In this document: positions 20,900-30,919 of the stretch, piece after piece
Layout: each line of letters opens with the position of its first letter
Numbering within the stretch: the stretch's first letter is position 1
Origin: Tissierellia bacterium
GTDB taxonomy: Bacteria > Bacillota > Clostridia > Tissierellales > Sedimentibacteraceae
Direction: 5' to 3'
Assembly: GCA_028709465.1 (NCBI GenBank)
Contig: JAQVWY010000004.1
Span: 1 to 64,000, forward strand
Length of the DNA: 64,000 nucleotides
Position numbers and translations under genes: made by a program
Notes under the pieces: generated by a model
What the model saw: only the letters and a program-made list of their open reading frames with translations
Told to the model about the DNA's origin: nothing
Databases searched by the model: none

Positions 20900-21152
20900 C
20901 TATGAAAAAGGAAAGTAATATATATATATACGATTTAGAGAGAGTATCCCTAGGCTGAAAAGATACTTATTGGAAATATATATGAAGTGCCCTTTGGAGT
21001 ACAGTACCGAAATATAAGTAGGCTGCTGCGGATCTTATCCGTTATAATAATAAAGCATGTTAGTGCTTGAAAGAGGGCAAATTTATGCCAAAAAGAGTGG
21101 AACCGCGGATTATACTTCGTCTCTAATGTTTATTAGAGACGGAGTTTTTTTT
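20900..21152 (+). promoter_or_regulatory. T-box leader, Cys specifier TGC (20988-20990), upstream of cysE
   Basis: TGAAG-TGC-CC-TTTGGAG specifier context, GTGGAACCGCGG T-box, CGTCTCTAAT..ATTAGAGACG terminator with T run. Confidence 0.9.
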
Positions 21153-21285
21153 ATGACCTAACCCCATTTTTCAGAGTGTTTTTTCTGAAAATGGATGGTA
21201 GGTCAAACGCAACGATTATGATTTACCCAATTTATACGACCAGAGGGAGTAAATAAATTGGTGAACAGTTAATGACAAGGCAAAA
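21153..21285 (+). repeat. hairpin module (T-box-downstream repeat), degenerate single copy
   Basis: ATGACCTAACCCCATTTTTC...GAAAATGGATGGTAGGTCA and CCCAATTTAT...AATAAATTGGTGAA. Confidence 0.75.
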
Positions 21286-21339
21286 ATTTAATTAAAATTA
21301 GAAATAGATAATAAAGGTGTATATTTGGGAGGAATAAGC

Positions 21340-21915
21340 ATGATTAAATTTATTAAATCAATAATAAGTGACATAGATTCAGTATTTGACAGAGACCCTG
21401 CCGCTAGGAGCAGAATAGAGGTGTTTTTATTATATCCTCATATTAAAGCAATTATATCTTATAGAATAGCAAATAAATTATATAGAAAAGAGCGCTATTT
21501 TATGGCAAGATGGATATCAAACAGAGCAAGACGCAAAACTGGTATAGAAATACATCCAGGTGCAACAATCGGAAGCGGTTTATTTATTGATCACGGTATG
21601 GGTGTAGTTATAGGTGAAACTGCAATTGTAGGGAATAATGTTACTATGTTTCATGGAGCTACATTAGGTGGGACAGGAAATGAAACGGGAAAGAGACATC
21701 CTACAGTTGGCGATAATGTAATGATAGGTGCATCTGCAAAAATATTAGGAAATATTTATATTGCATCTGGTACTAAAGTTGGTGCAAATGCTGTAGTTGT
21801 AAAGGATACAAATCCAAATTCTACGGTTGTTGGTATTCCAGCAAATGAAGTTAATAAAGATAGTAAAGTAGTTAATTTAACAGAAGTAGTAAATATAACA
21901 GATTATGTTAAATAA
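21340..21915 (+). CDS. cysE: serine O-acetyltransferase
   Basis: left-handed beta-helix hexapeptides, [28 protein letters not shown]; Cys T-box upstream; start 21340 after GGGAGGAA. Confidence 0.93.
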   Translation: MIKFIKSIISDIDSVFDRDPAARSRIEVFLLYPHIKAIISYRIANKLYRKERYFMARWISNRARRKTGIEIHPGATIGSGLFIDHGMGVVIGETAIVGNNVTMFHGATLGGTGNETGKRHPTVGDNVMIGASAKILGNIYIASGTKVGANAVVVKDTNPNSTVVGIPANEVNKDSKVVNLTEVVNITDYVK

Positions 21916-21932
21916 TAAAATTAAAAAATCGG

Positions 21933-22050
21933 GGACATTCCTTTGCTGCTAGATCTACATAGATTGACATCAAAAGGTGTGTCCCCATCATAATCGGGGA
22001 CATTCCTTTGAGACTAGACCCCATATATTGCTAACAAAAAGGTGTCCCCA
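21933..22050. repeat. dispersed repeat B, two tandem copies (GGGGACATTCCTTT...AAAAGGTGTGTCCCC)
   Basis: two palindromic units of about 60 bp. Confidence 0.7.
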
Positions 22051-22054
22051 TTCA

Positions 22055-23425
22055 TTAAAATATTGCATTCAATATTAATAATTCTACAAAACCTACAGCC
22101 CAAATAATAGTTGTTGTTACTGACCAAACTCTCATTTGTTCTTTTGCTTCTCTTATACCAAGTGTACGTGTTACTACCCAGTAATAACTGTCGTTAAAGT
22201 ATGAATAAACTAATGAGCCAGTACAAGCTGCCAATGCTGCAAATACGGGATTAACATTTAAAGTAGCAATTATTGGTGCGGTTATTGATGCGGATGTTAT
22301 CATAGCAACTGTACCACTTCCTTGTACAAGTCTTAACAATGAAGCTATAACGAATGGAAGTAAAATTGGAGGCAATGAAGTTTGTGATATTGATTGCGCT
22401 ATATAATCTCCAGCTCCTGAATCACGAAGGACTCTTCCTAATGCACCACCACCACCTGTTACCAGGATTATGATACCTGCAGATTTTATTCCTCTCTCCA
22501 TTAAATCAAGGGTTTCACTTCTCGAATATTTTCCCGATAAGCCATATATTGCAACTATTAATCCTATGCCAACTGCTATAACCGGAGAACCTAAAAATAT
22601 TAAAGCATCAACAACTGGTCCTGTTGCTTTCATAGCTGTTAAAACAGTGTTTATTAATATAAGTATTATAGGTAATACTATAGGTGCAAAGGACATAAAT
22701 GTTGATGGCAGTTCGCTGTTTTCATCTGTATCAACATCTTCATAAACTGGTTTTTGGTATGGAGGCCTTATCCAACCTTCACCATCTTCTGCAGGAAGTT
22801 GATAAATTTTTTTACCTAAATATCTTGCGTATAAAATAGCTGATATAGTCATAGGAATTGCTAAAACAATACCCCACAATATTATTGAGCCTACACTTAC
22901 ATTAAATAATCCTGCAACTCCAACAGGTCCTGGTGTAGGAGGTACTAAAGAGTGAGTGATTACCAAACCTGCTGCTAAAGAAACGCCAAGCGTTATAACT
23001 GATTTTTTAGTTCTTCTTGAGATAGCCTTTGCTAAGGGTGATAAAATTATAAAACCAGAATCGCAAAATATAGGAATAGATATTAAAAATCCTGTAATAG
23101 CAAGTGCTATATCTTCTTTTCCTTTGCCAAGTTTTTTAATAAATGTTTGTGCCATTCTTTCTGCTGCGCCAGATGCTTCAAAAATTTCTCCCATCATAAC
23201 GCCAAAACCAATGATGATACCAATACTTCCCAGTGTTCCTCCAAACCCATTTGTAATTGAAGTTAAAACATCATTAGAAGGCATTCCACCAATAATACCT
23301 GTTACGGCTGCTGCTATAATAAGAGCTAAAAAAGCGTGAATTTTTGTTTTTAAAATTAATACAATTAAAATCGCTATACCTATTATTAGGCCTAAAATCA
23401 TTTGATTGCCTGATATTCCTTGCAT
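22055..23425 (-). CDS. GntP family (gluconate/acid sugar) permease
   Basis: 456 aa, 10+ TM; VPPTPGPVGVAGLFNVSVGSIILWG typical of GntP. Confidence 0.88.
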   Translation of the reverse strand: MQGISGNQMILGLIIGIAILIVLILKTKIHAFLALIIAAAVTGIIGGMPSNDVLTSITNGFGGTLGSIGIIIGFGVMMGEIFEASGAAERMAQTFIKKLGKGKEDIALAITGFLISIPIFCDSGFIILSPLAKAISRRTKKSVITLGVSLAAGLVITHSLVPPTPGPVGVAGLFNVSVGSIILWGIVLAIPMTISAILYARYLGKKIYQLPAEDGEGWIRPPYQKPVYEDVDTDENSELPSTFMSFAPIVLPIILILINTVLTAMKATGPVVDALIFLGSPVIAVGIGLIVAIYGLSGKYSRSETLDLMERGIKSAGIIILVTGGGGALGRVLRDSGAGDYIAQSISQTSLPPILLPFVIASLLRLVQGSGTVAMITSASITAPIIATLNVNPVFAALAACTGSLVYSYFNDSYYWVVTRTLGIREAKEQMRVWSVTTTIIWAVGFVELLILNAIF

Positions 23426-23457
23426 AATAACATAACCTCCGTTATTTTATAATATTT

Positions 23458-24459
23458 TTATTTATTAAAATTAGGAGCGTATAAAGCTGCTAATTTTATA
23501 GCTTCAACCATGCTTACTTCACCTGCTTTTCCTGTTCCAGCAATATCAAATGCAGTTCCGTGATCAACAGATGTTCTCAAGAAAGGCATGTTGTTTGTAA
23601 TAGAAATTGTTCTATCAAAATCAACCATTTTTGTTGCAATATGTCCTTGATCATGATATAGAGACAACACAGCATCATATTTTCCCTTTAAACCAAAATG
23701 GAATACGGAATCTGCTGGAACAGGTCCAACTACATCAATATTATTTTCTTCTTTTGCTTTTTTAATAGCTGGTTCTATTTCTTCTACTTCTTCATATCCA
23801 AATAGTCCATGCTCTCCACTGTGAGGATTTAAACCTGCAACTGCAATTTTAGGATTTTGAATTCCTAAAATTTTCAATGCTTCTTTGCATCTAAGGATAA
23901 ATTCATATACATTTTCCTTAGTAACAAGTTCACATGCTTTTTTTAGTGATAAGTGACGTGTTAAAAAGAATACTCTCAAATTATGAACTTGGAACATTGT
24001 TAATGGATTATACGTTTTTGTCAAATCTTCAAGTATTTCTGTATGCCCTATATAAGGGACTTTAGCTGCTCGTAACGATTCTTTGTTAATTGGAGTTGTT
24101 GCTATTGCATCAACTTTTTTATCAAGGGCTAAATTTATTGCTGTTTTAATGTATTCAAAAGCGGCTTTTCCGCCCATCGCCTGAACTTTGCCAATTTGCA
24201 ATGTATTTATGTCAACATTACTTAAATCAATTAAATCTATTGACCCATGTTCATATTTTCCCTCTTTTGGATCTTTAACAATATTAATATTAAGTGAAAT
24301 GCCACAAAAATTCATGGCTTGTTCTATGGTTCTTTTATCTCCAACCACTAATGGATTACATATTTCATAAATGCCTTTTTGGTTTAATGATTTTACAACT
24401 ATTTCAGGACCAATTCCTGCTGGATCTCCTAAAGGTATTCCTATTATTGGTTTATTCAT
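23458..24459 (-). CDS. PdxA-family 4-phosphate dehydrogenase (PdxA2, D-threonate/D-erythronate 4-phosphate dehydrogenase-like)
   Basis: [48 protein letters not shown]; adjacent DUF1537 kinase. Confidence 0.88.
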   Translation of the reverse strand: MNKPIIGIPLGDPAGIGPEIVVKSLNQKGIYEICNPLVVGDKRTIEQAMNFCGISLNINIVKDPKEGKYEHGSIDLIDLSNVDINTLQIGKVQAMGGKAAFEYIKTAINLALDKKVDAIATTPINKESLRAAKVPYIGHTEILEDLTKTYNPLTMFQVHNLRVFFLTRHLSLKKACELVTKENVYEFILRCKEALKILGIQNPKIAVAGLNPHSGEHGLFGYEEVEEIEPAIKKAKEENNIDVVGPVPADSVFHFGLKGKYDAVLSLYHDQGHIATKMVDFDRTISITNNMPFLRTSVDHGTAFDIAGTGKAGEVSMVEAIKLAALYAPNFNK

Positions 24460-24472
24460 ATAGTACCTCCTT

Positions 24473-25792
24473 TTATTTTAAAGTATGATATTCATTTGAT
24501 AACTTAGTTAATAAATATTCTACGCATTTTATTAATGCTTTTTCATCTCCCACAAGTCCACCTTTTGTTATGATAGGCATATTGTTATATTTTCCTTTCC
24601 TAAGCCTTCCATAAACTGCGAGAGGTAAAACTTCGTCTTTTACTTCTATACTAGAACATCCTAATGCATTGCATACCGCAACAGTAACATCTCCTCCAGA
24701 AGTGTAAAGACCACCTATTGTTGATTTAGCTTTTTCTAACAAAATTGTTGTAATTTCAGCAAGACCATTATTAATTCTTTGAGATACTTCATCTTCTGTT
24801 ATATTTAAATTTTTTGCTATATCAGATAAGTTTAATACTTCTTGTTCATTTTTAGTTGTAATAACTCCGATTACTTCATAATTTGCCATATTATTAATTA
24901 GCTTATTAACAATCCTTTGAACTTCTTGATCTTTCTTATTTTCATATATTAAACTTAAGGCATTTGTTTCAACTAATAATGGAGAATGTTTTAATCTTAG
25001 TTCATCCAATTGTTTCCTTGTTAAGTTTGATACACTTCCAACTGTAAGCATAACCTTTTGTCCAGGGCTAGCTGCCGGAACTTCGAGATACTCTTTTGCT
25101 ACTGCAGCAGTAAAAGGACCTGGGTCAACGGAGATAATATTAAGATTTGAATTTTTAACTGCCTTTGCAATGTTTGCAATATCTTCCTCAGTCGTTGCAT
25201 CAACCACGATAACTTTGCAACCCTTTTTAATTTCGTTTAATAGTGTGCTTTCAATTGTCTCTGACCCTTTTAATACTTTGTCCAATTCTACAAATCCTAC
25301 TTTTTTATCTAGCTGTTTTTCAAGCAAGGACACAACATTTGAAGTATTAACAGGAGTTTTTGGGTCTTTTGCCACATCAGTTTTTTCAAGAGGAACTTGG
25401 TTAACCATTAAAAATCCACCAATGCATACTCTACCAGATGAAGGAAATGCTGGAACTACAACAGCATATGTATCTTCATCCATATTATCTAATACAGCAG
25501 AAATCTCTGAACCAATATTACCTCTTAAGGTACTGTCTATTCTTTTGGCAAATAACGATACTTCATCATTTTTAAAAAAATCAACTATATTTTTTACTTT
25601 TTTATATGCATCATTCTTATTTATTGCTCTAGAATCAGTGCTGATGGATATTATATTTAAATCATTACTTTCTGTTTTGTTGTATTTACTCAAATTTAGA
25701 AATGTAGCTGATTTGAAACCCTGTCTTGCAAGCAAAACACCTGTAGCATTAGCACCAGTTAAGTCATCGGCGATAATTATTACTTTTGACAT
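24473..25792 (-). CDS. four-carbon acid sugar kinase (DUF1537) family
   Basis: [54 protein letters not shown]. Confidence 0.9.
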   Translation of the reverse strand: MSKVIIIADDLTGANATGVLLARQGFKSATFLNLSKYNKTESNDLNIISISTDSRAINKNDAYKKVKNIVDFFKNDEVSLFAKRIDSTLRGNIGSEISAVLDNMDEDTYAVVVPAFPSSGRVCIGGFLMVNQVPLEKTDVAKDPKTPVNTSNVVSLLEKQLDKKVGFVELDKVLKGSETIESTLLNEIKKGCKVIVVDATTEEDIANIAKAVKNSNLNIISVDPGPFTAAVAKEYLEVPAASPGQKVMLTVGSVSNLTRKQLDELRLKHSPLLVETNALSLIYENKKDQEVQRIVNKLINNMANYEVIGVITTKNEQEVLNLSDIAKNLNITEDEVSQRINNGLAEITTILLEKAKSTIGGLYTSGGDVTVAVCNALGCSSIEVKDEVLPLAVYGRLRKGKYNNMPIITKGGLVGDEKALIKCVEYLLTKLSNEYHTLK

Positions 25793-25809
25793 AATACCTC
25801 CCTTTACTT

Positions 25810-26571
25810 TTATACTAAAATTAATTTTATGTTATTATTTCTTATTTCCTTAATAGTATTTTTATCTAAATCATCATCAGTTATTATTTTATGAAATTCA
25901 TTTAAATTACAAACTTTTATAAAACCTATTTTTTGAAATTTACTGCTGTCAGCAACTAAAATTCTTTTATTAGAACATTTTATCATTTGTTTTTTAATGT
26001 CAGCTTTTGATGGAGAAGGAGTTGTTATACCGTGTTCAACATCTACAGAACTGCTTCCTATAAAAGAAATATCAGCATTAATATTTTTCAAAAATTCTAC
26101 TGCATGTGAACCTAAAAATGAACTTGTTGTATTTTGAACACTACCCCCAGTACATAAAATCTCAAAATCAGTTGATGATGATAAATATATGGCTATCTTT
26201 AAATCAGTTGTTACAACAATTAAATTTTGCTTTTTAGTAAGAAACTTAGCAATTTCCATATTAGTAGTTCCAGCATCTAATATGACAATTTGTCCGTTTT
26301 GAACAAGTGATGCAGCTTGTTCTGCAATTCTTTTCTTCTTATCAATATTAATGAGACTTTTATTTTCATAAGGAATTTCTGTAATTAATTTTGAATTTAA
26401 GACAGCACCTCCGAATGTCCTAGTAGCAATATTATTATCTTCTAAATATTGGAAATCACGCCTTATAGTCATAGGAGTTACTTTAAGTTTTGTCGAAAGT
26501 TCTTCAACAGTTGCACTGCTGTGTTCTTCAAGATATTGAATTATCATTTGTCTTCTTTCTATTTGTAACAT
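25810..26571 (-). CDS. DeoR/GlpR family transcriptional regulator
   Basis: N-terminal HTH (ERRQMIIQYLEEH..VEELSTKLKVTPMTIRRDFQYLE), DeoR C-terminal DAGTTNMEIAKFL. Confidence 0.93.
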   Translation of the reverse strand: MLQIERRQMIIQYLEEHSSATVEELSTKLKVTPMTIRRDFQYLEDNNIATRTFGGAVLNSKLITEIPYENKSLINIDKKKRIAEQAASLVQNGQIVILDAGTTNMEIAKFLTKKQNLIVVTTDLKIAIYLSSSTDFEILCTGGSVQNTTSSFLGSHAVEFLKNINADISFIGSSSVDVEHGITTPSPSKADIKKQMIKCSNKRILVADSSKFQKIGFIKVCNLNEFHKIITDDDLDKNTIKEIRNNNIKLILV

Positions 26572-26691
26572 TTTGCCTCCACCATTCATAAATGTTCGAT
26601 TATGTTCAATTATGTTGTTTTATGATAATTATATCAGCAAAATTTACAAAATCAATATAAATATATTTTTAACAAGAATTATTTCAATATC

Positions 26692-26725
26692 GAAAAACCT
26701 CCAAGCTTTAAATTAAGTGGAGGCT
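26692..26725 (-). terminator. Rho-independent terminator (minus strand)
   Basis: minus: GCCTCCACTTAATTTAAAGCTTGGAGGTTTTT. Confidence 0.6.
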
Positions 26726-26748
26726 CAATCTTTATATATTAATTTTGT

Positions 26749-27807
26749 TTATTCAAGAATTTTTACGTTTTGTAAATTCACTGTAAAAGGCTCTTTTTCT
26801 TTCATTTGAATATGTCCAGATTCATAAGGTTTGCCGTCAATTGTTATATATACCTTATCTGCTCCATAATAATTTCCCAGGGTATTTGTTATGCATTGCA
26901 GTATCATTGATTCATAGTAAGACCCTGCATTCATTTCTGTTACCAGTTCTTTAGAAAAGTCTGCATATACCATCCCATCATTCATTAAGCTTAAACTATT
27001 TATAGATGCATGTTCACTTAATATTGGATTTTCCTTATTCTCCTTAATAGCTTTATGGATTACATCCTTTACACCTTCATTGGTTTTGAAAGAAATTTCA
27101 ACATTTTTAGCATATATAGTATCTTTTTCTAAATCAGGATAATATAATGTTATATTTTGTACTAATGGAGTATCAGTTTCAATTTTACCTAATGTTGATG
27201 AAACTTCATAACCTTCACCTTTATTTACAGTTCTAACTAAACCAACATCTTTTGCGTAGTAATTTATTGTTTTATAATTATTTCCTTCAGTTGTTACTTC
27301 TAAAGCTTTATAATCACCTATTGGTGTTGTAATTTCAACATCAACATTAGTAATTGTAGTTTTGCCATCATTTGATGTCCAGTTATTGTCTTTTGTCAAA
27401 GGTTCCTTTAAAATTATTTTTCCATCACCGATATTTATGTCAGTAAAGTTTTGTCTATAATATGTTTCTCCTAAAGACAGAAGTTCTACGAGCTCTCCAT
27501 TTTTATGCTCAAAAACTTTTACCATTTCTGTACCACCATTATTTGTTCTTGTTTGAATTCTTGTTTCAGTTATGTAATCTATAAACATAGTGTATGATGC
27601 ATATTCATTGCCTTCGCCTTCATAAGTATATTTATTATCTTCCTTAAAAGGAAAATAATCCTGAATTTTAAGATCAACATTTTCAATATTGTTTTCATTA
27701 TTGTTTTCATTGTTAATAGTATTATTATTTTCTTCATTGTTATCAACATTATTGCATCCCATCAGTATTATAAGAGATAGAATTAATATCGTTGCAATTC
27801 TTTTCAT
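26749..27807 (-). CDS. lipoprotein with C-terminal GerMN-like domain
   Basis: signal peptide with lipobox LIILMGCNN, Asn/Glu-rich linker, YADFSKELVTEMNAGSYYESMILQCITNTL. Confidence 0.75.
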   Translation of the reverse strand: MKRIATILILSLIILMGCNNVDNNEENNNTINNENNNENNIENVDLKIQDYFPFKEDNKYTYEGEGNEYASYTMFIDYITETRIQTRTNNGGTEMVKVFEHKNGELVELLSLGETYYRQNFTDINIGDGKIILKEPLTKDNNWTSNDGKTTITNVDVEITTPIGDYKALEVTTEGNNYKTINYYAKDVGLVRTVNKGEGYEVSSTLGKIETDTPLVQNITLYYPDLEKDTIYAKNVEISFKTNEGVKDVIHKAIKENKENPILSEHASINSLSLMNDGMVYADFSKELVTEMNAGSYYESMILQCITNTLGNYYGADKVYITIDGKPYESGHIQMKEKEPFTVNLQNVKILE

Positions 27808-27998
27808 AAGTACCTCCAAATTTTGTTTATATTATTATACCCACTAAAAATATTAATAACAAAAAAATGTTAATATTGATAATATTTAATAATTAACTTT
27901 TGAATTTGTTGTTATTCAATACAAAATAATGTATAATATTAACAAATTATTTTTGGTTTCAATTATTTAATAAACTATGCAAATAAAGGAGAAATATA

Positions 27999-28835
27999 AT
28001 GAATGCAAAATTCGGACTAATTGGACTTGGAAATATGGGAACAATGATTTTGGATCAGTTATTAAATCTAAATCTTTTAAATGAAAAGGAAGTTTATGTA
28101 GCAAATCGCTCAAAAGAGAAATTAGAGAATTTCAAGAAAGAATATAATTCAATTAATTTATGTGATAATATAGAAGTTGCTAAAAACTGTAGGAATATAA
28201 TGCTATGTGTTGAACCTTCAAATGTGCCAAGTGTTCTTTTAGAAATAATGCCTTTTCTAAATGAAAATAGTTATTTAATGATTTCTACTGCTACAGTTGC
28301 CTATAATGATTTATATAAAATATATAAAGGAAAAATAACAAAGTTTATGCCAACATTAAACTCAACTGTAAGGGGAGGAGTTACACTTGTTTGTCACAAT
28401 GAACTTGTATTAGATGAAGAAAAGAAATTTTTTGAAGATTTAATGTCTAATATGAGTGAAGTACAAGTAATAAAAGAAGAAGATATGAATCTTTGTCATA
28501 ACTTAACAGGAAGTTTACCAGCAATTATTTCTGAACTTATGTTAGAATTTGTTAGAGCTGCATCAAAACATAGTATTAATATGACAATGGAAGAAATTGA
28601 ACATATGGTTATGGTATCATTAGCAGGTGCATCTAAACTTTTTATAGAAAAAGATATGAAATTTGAAGATACGATTAAAAGAGTATCAACAAAAGGCGGA
28701 ATTACATTTGAAGGAATAAAACTTTATGAAAAGAAAATGCCAGAGATATTTAATGAAGCTTTTGATATAACAATAAAGAAATATGATGACATAACAGCTA
28801 ATGTTTCTAAAATTATAGATGATTTAGTAAAATAA
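27999..28835 (+). CDS. pyrroline-5-carboxylate reductase family / ComER-like protein
   Basis: FGLIGLGNMGTMI Rossmann motif, VANRSKEKL, TKGGITFEGIKLYEK. Confidence 0.78.
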   Translation: MNAKFGLIGLGNMGTMILDQLLNLNLLNEKEVYVANRSKEKLENFKKEYNSINLCDNIEVAKNCRNIMLCVEPSNVPSVLLEIMPFLNENSYLMISTATVAYNDLYKIYKGKITKFMPTLNSTVRGGVTLVCHNELVLDEEKKFFEDLMSNMSEVQVIKEEDMNLCHNLTGSLPAIISELMLEFVRAASKHSINMTMEEIEHMVMVSLAGASKLFIEKDMKFEDTIKRVSTKGGITFEGIKLYEKKMPEIFNEAFDITIKKYDDITANVSKIIDDLVK

Positions 28836-28840
28836 GACGG

Positions 28841-28882
28841 GCATGACATTAGGAGATCCTTCACTACAGTTCAGGATGACAA
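28841..28882. repeat. partial inverted copy of dispersed repeat A
   Basis: GGAGATCCTTCACTACAGTTCAGGATGAC. Confidence 0.55.
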
Positions 28883-28913
28883 CAACCAAAGTTAGTTAAC
28901 TTTGGTTGTTGTC
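28878..28913. terminator. bidirectional terminator between convergent genes
   Basis: GACAACAACCAAAGTTAGTTAACTTTGGTTGTTGTC near-perfect hairpin. Confidence 0.75.
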
Positions 28914-29571
28914 ATTTTATTGGCAATGTTGAATAGTTATCAACATGAATTATTTCTTCTGTAGAAAATTGTACAGGATTGGAAAATAAGGGACCATCGA
29001 ATGCAAATGTATGATATTCTCCGTTTTCCCCACATATATCTGCTCCGTTTTTTTCGATTTCATTTACAATATCCCGGGATAATATTTTTCCTAAAAAACT
29101 ATTAGACATTCTAGAATTATCAACAGTAGTGATAATTGATTTAAACTCTAGGTCTATGAATTCATAAACGATATTTTTGCGATTTTCATACATAAGAGGG
29201 AAATATGCCTTAATCCCAGCTTCAATACAAACATCTGTACACCATTTTAAATGGCCTTCAATATCAATATCACCGAAAACACAAATTTCTGCTCCTTGTT
29301 CACGTGATGATTTAAGTTTACTAACAAAATTTTCTCTGTACATTTCACCATTTGTTACAATAAGTTCAATGGGAATATTGATTTCTTTAGAAATCTTGTT
29401 TAAAAGATCAGTGGGTATTCCATGAAACCATGATCTATTTCTATCAGTATTGTATGTAGTTATTAAACCTATTGGTTTCATACCCTTTTGTATTGCTCTA
29501 TAAATTGCTAATGTGCTATCTTTTCCTCCGCTATATGAGGCTACAAATTTTTTATTTATATAATTATCCAT
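28912..29571 (-). CDS. DUF71/COG2102 (ATP_bind_4) PP-loop ATP pyrophosphatase family, B12-associated
   Basis: ASYSGGKDSTLAIYRA PP-loop, GDIDIEGHLKWCTDVC, GENGEYHTFAFDGPLF. Confidence 0.85.
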   Translation of the reverse strand: MDNYINKKFVASYSGGKDSTLAIYRAIQKGMKPIGLITTYNTDRNRSWFHGIPTDLLNKISKEINIPIELIVTNGEMYRENFVSKLKSSREQGAEICVFGDIDIEGHLKWCTDVCIEAGIKAYFPLMYENRKNIVYEFIDLEFKSIITTVDNSRMSNSFLGKILSRDIVNEIEKNGADICGENGEYHTFAFDGPLFSNPVQFSTEEIIHVDNYSTLPIK

Positions 29572-29578
29572 ATTACAC

Positions 29579-30106
29579 CTACTTGTAGTTTCGACTTATA
29601 TATTCAATTTCATCTACATTATTTATATCATTAAGTTTAAGTGATAAATAGAAAAAATAGTTTGATAATAAGTTAGCAAAATCAAATAATATATTAGGTA
29701 AATCATTGCCTCTATATACATATTTGTACATCATTCTTACCAAAGCTTTAAATTTAGTACGAATAACATGAGATTGACATGCACTCTCACAACCTTGAGT
29801 GAGAACAAATTTATTACATCTATCTTTTGTCTCATCACGTAATTTTAAAGCGCATCCTTCTAACCAATTTAATTCATCCACCGTTACAGAAAGATAAGTT
29901 CTCAAAGATGGGTTAATATGATAAACCAGTTCACAAATAGTTAGTAATTCATTTTTTAATGATTTGTCACTAATTAATGAATGTAACAAACCAATTTGGC
30001 TAGCTATTTCATCTGTAAATATTTCAAAATCGCATCTTAAATCATTTTCTTCATCACTTAAAAACGGATATGCTTCATATTTACTTCTATATATTTCTTT
30101 TTTCAT
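29579..30106 (-). CDS. putative PduO-type cobalamin adenosyltransferase-like helical protein
   Basis: 175 aa; FVLTQGCESACQSHVIRTKFKALVRMMYKYV resembles the PduO-type 'FVLPGG..aa.lH.aRt..RRaE' signature; in the B12 operon. Confidence 0.45.
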   Translation of the reverse strand: MKKEIYRSKYEAYPFLSDEENDLRCDFEIFTDEIASQIGLLHSLISDKSLKNELLTICELVYHINPSLRTYLSVTVDELNWLEGCALKLRDETKDRCNKFVLTQGCESACQSHVIRTKFKALVRMMYKYVYRGNDLPNILFDFANLLSNYFFYLSLKLNDINNVDEIEYISRNYK

Positions 30107-30112
30107 TTCAGT

Positions 30113-30919
30113 TTATTTTACCTTTCTAATATTATTATTGTAGTAAGTTCTGTTTCCGAATCCTTCCCAGCGTTTCAATGAATCTAGCATAAATCCTACC
30201 ACATCCATATCATATACCCTGTTTAATAAATCTGAAGATATTACATTATTTGCCTTTCCATAAGCATAAGTATTACCATCTTTTAAAACTAAAACATCAT
30301 CGGCGAGCCTCATTGCTAAATTAATATCATGTAAAACACCTATGACGCTGTGATTGTTTTCCAAAGACCATTCTTTAAGAAAATCTATTAATCCTGCTTG
30401 ATGTTTTAAATCTAAATGATTAGTAGGTTCATCCAATAAAATAACTCTAGGTTCTTGAGCCAATGTTCTTGCTAAATAAACTCTTTGAAGTTGACCACCT
30501 GAAAGTGTATTGATTTGTCTGTCTCTACAGTTTAACAAACCTACAGCCTTTAAGCACTTTTCAGCATATTCCTTATCTTTATTTGAAGGATTTTTAAAAG
30601 TATTGGACTTCATATGAATATATCTGCCTAATAAAACTGTTTCAAAAACTGTATATGAAAAATAAACTGAAGATATTTGACTCATTACAGCAATGTTTTT
30701 ACCAATTTCAGTTCTTGTCATTTTGGAAATGTTTTTTCCGTCTATTGAAATAATGCCATCGCTTTTTATAAGACCGGAAATTGCTTTTATAAGAGTTGTT
30801 TTTCCGCAACCATTTGGTCCTAATATACATAGATTATCTCCATCTTTTACAGAAAGTGATATTCCCGATATTACATCTATTCCGTTATAACCTGCAGATA
30901 CGTTTTTTAAAGTAATCAT
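30113..30919 (-). CDS. btuD: ABC transporter ATP-binding protein (BtuD/FhuC type)
   Basis: GPNGCGKTT, LSGGQLQRVYLARTLAQ, LLDEPTNHLD. Confidence 0.88.
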   Translation of the reverse strand: MITLKNVSAGYNGIDVISGISLSVKDGDNLCILGPNGCGKTTLIKAISGLIKSDGIISIDGKNISKMTRTEIGKNIAVMSQISSVYFSYTVFETVLLGRYIHMKSNTFKNPSNKDKEYAEKCLKAVGLLNCRDRQINTLSGGQLQRVYLARTLAQEPRVILLDEPTNHLDLKHQAGLIDFLKEWSLENNHSVIGVLHDINLAMRLADDVLVLKDGNTYAYGKANNVISSDLLNRVYDMDVVGFMLDSLKRWEGFGNRTYYNNNIRKVK

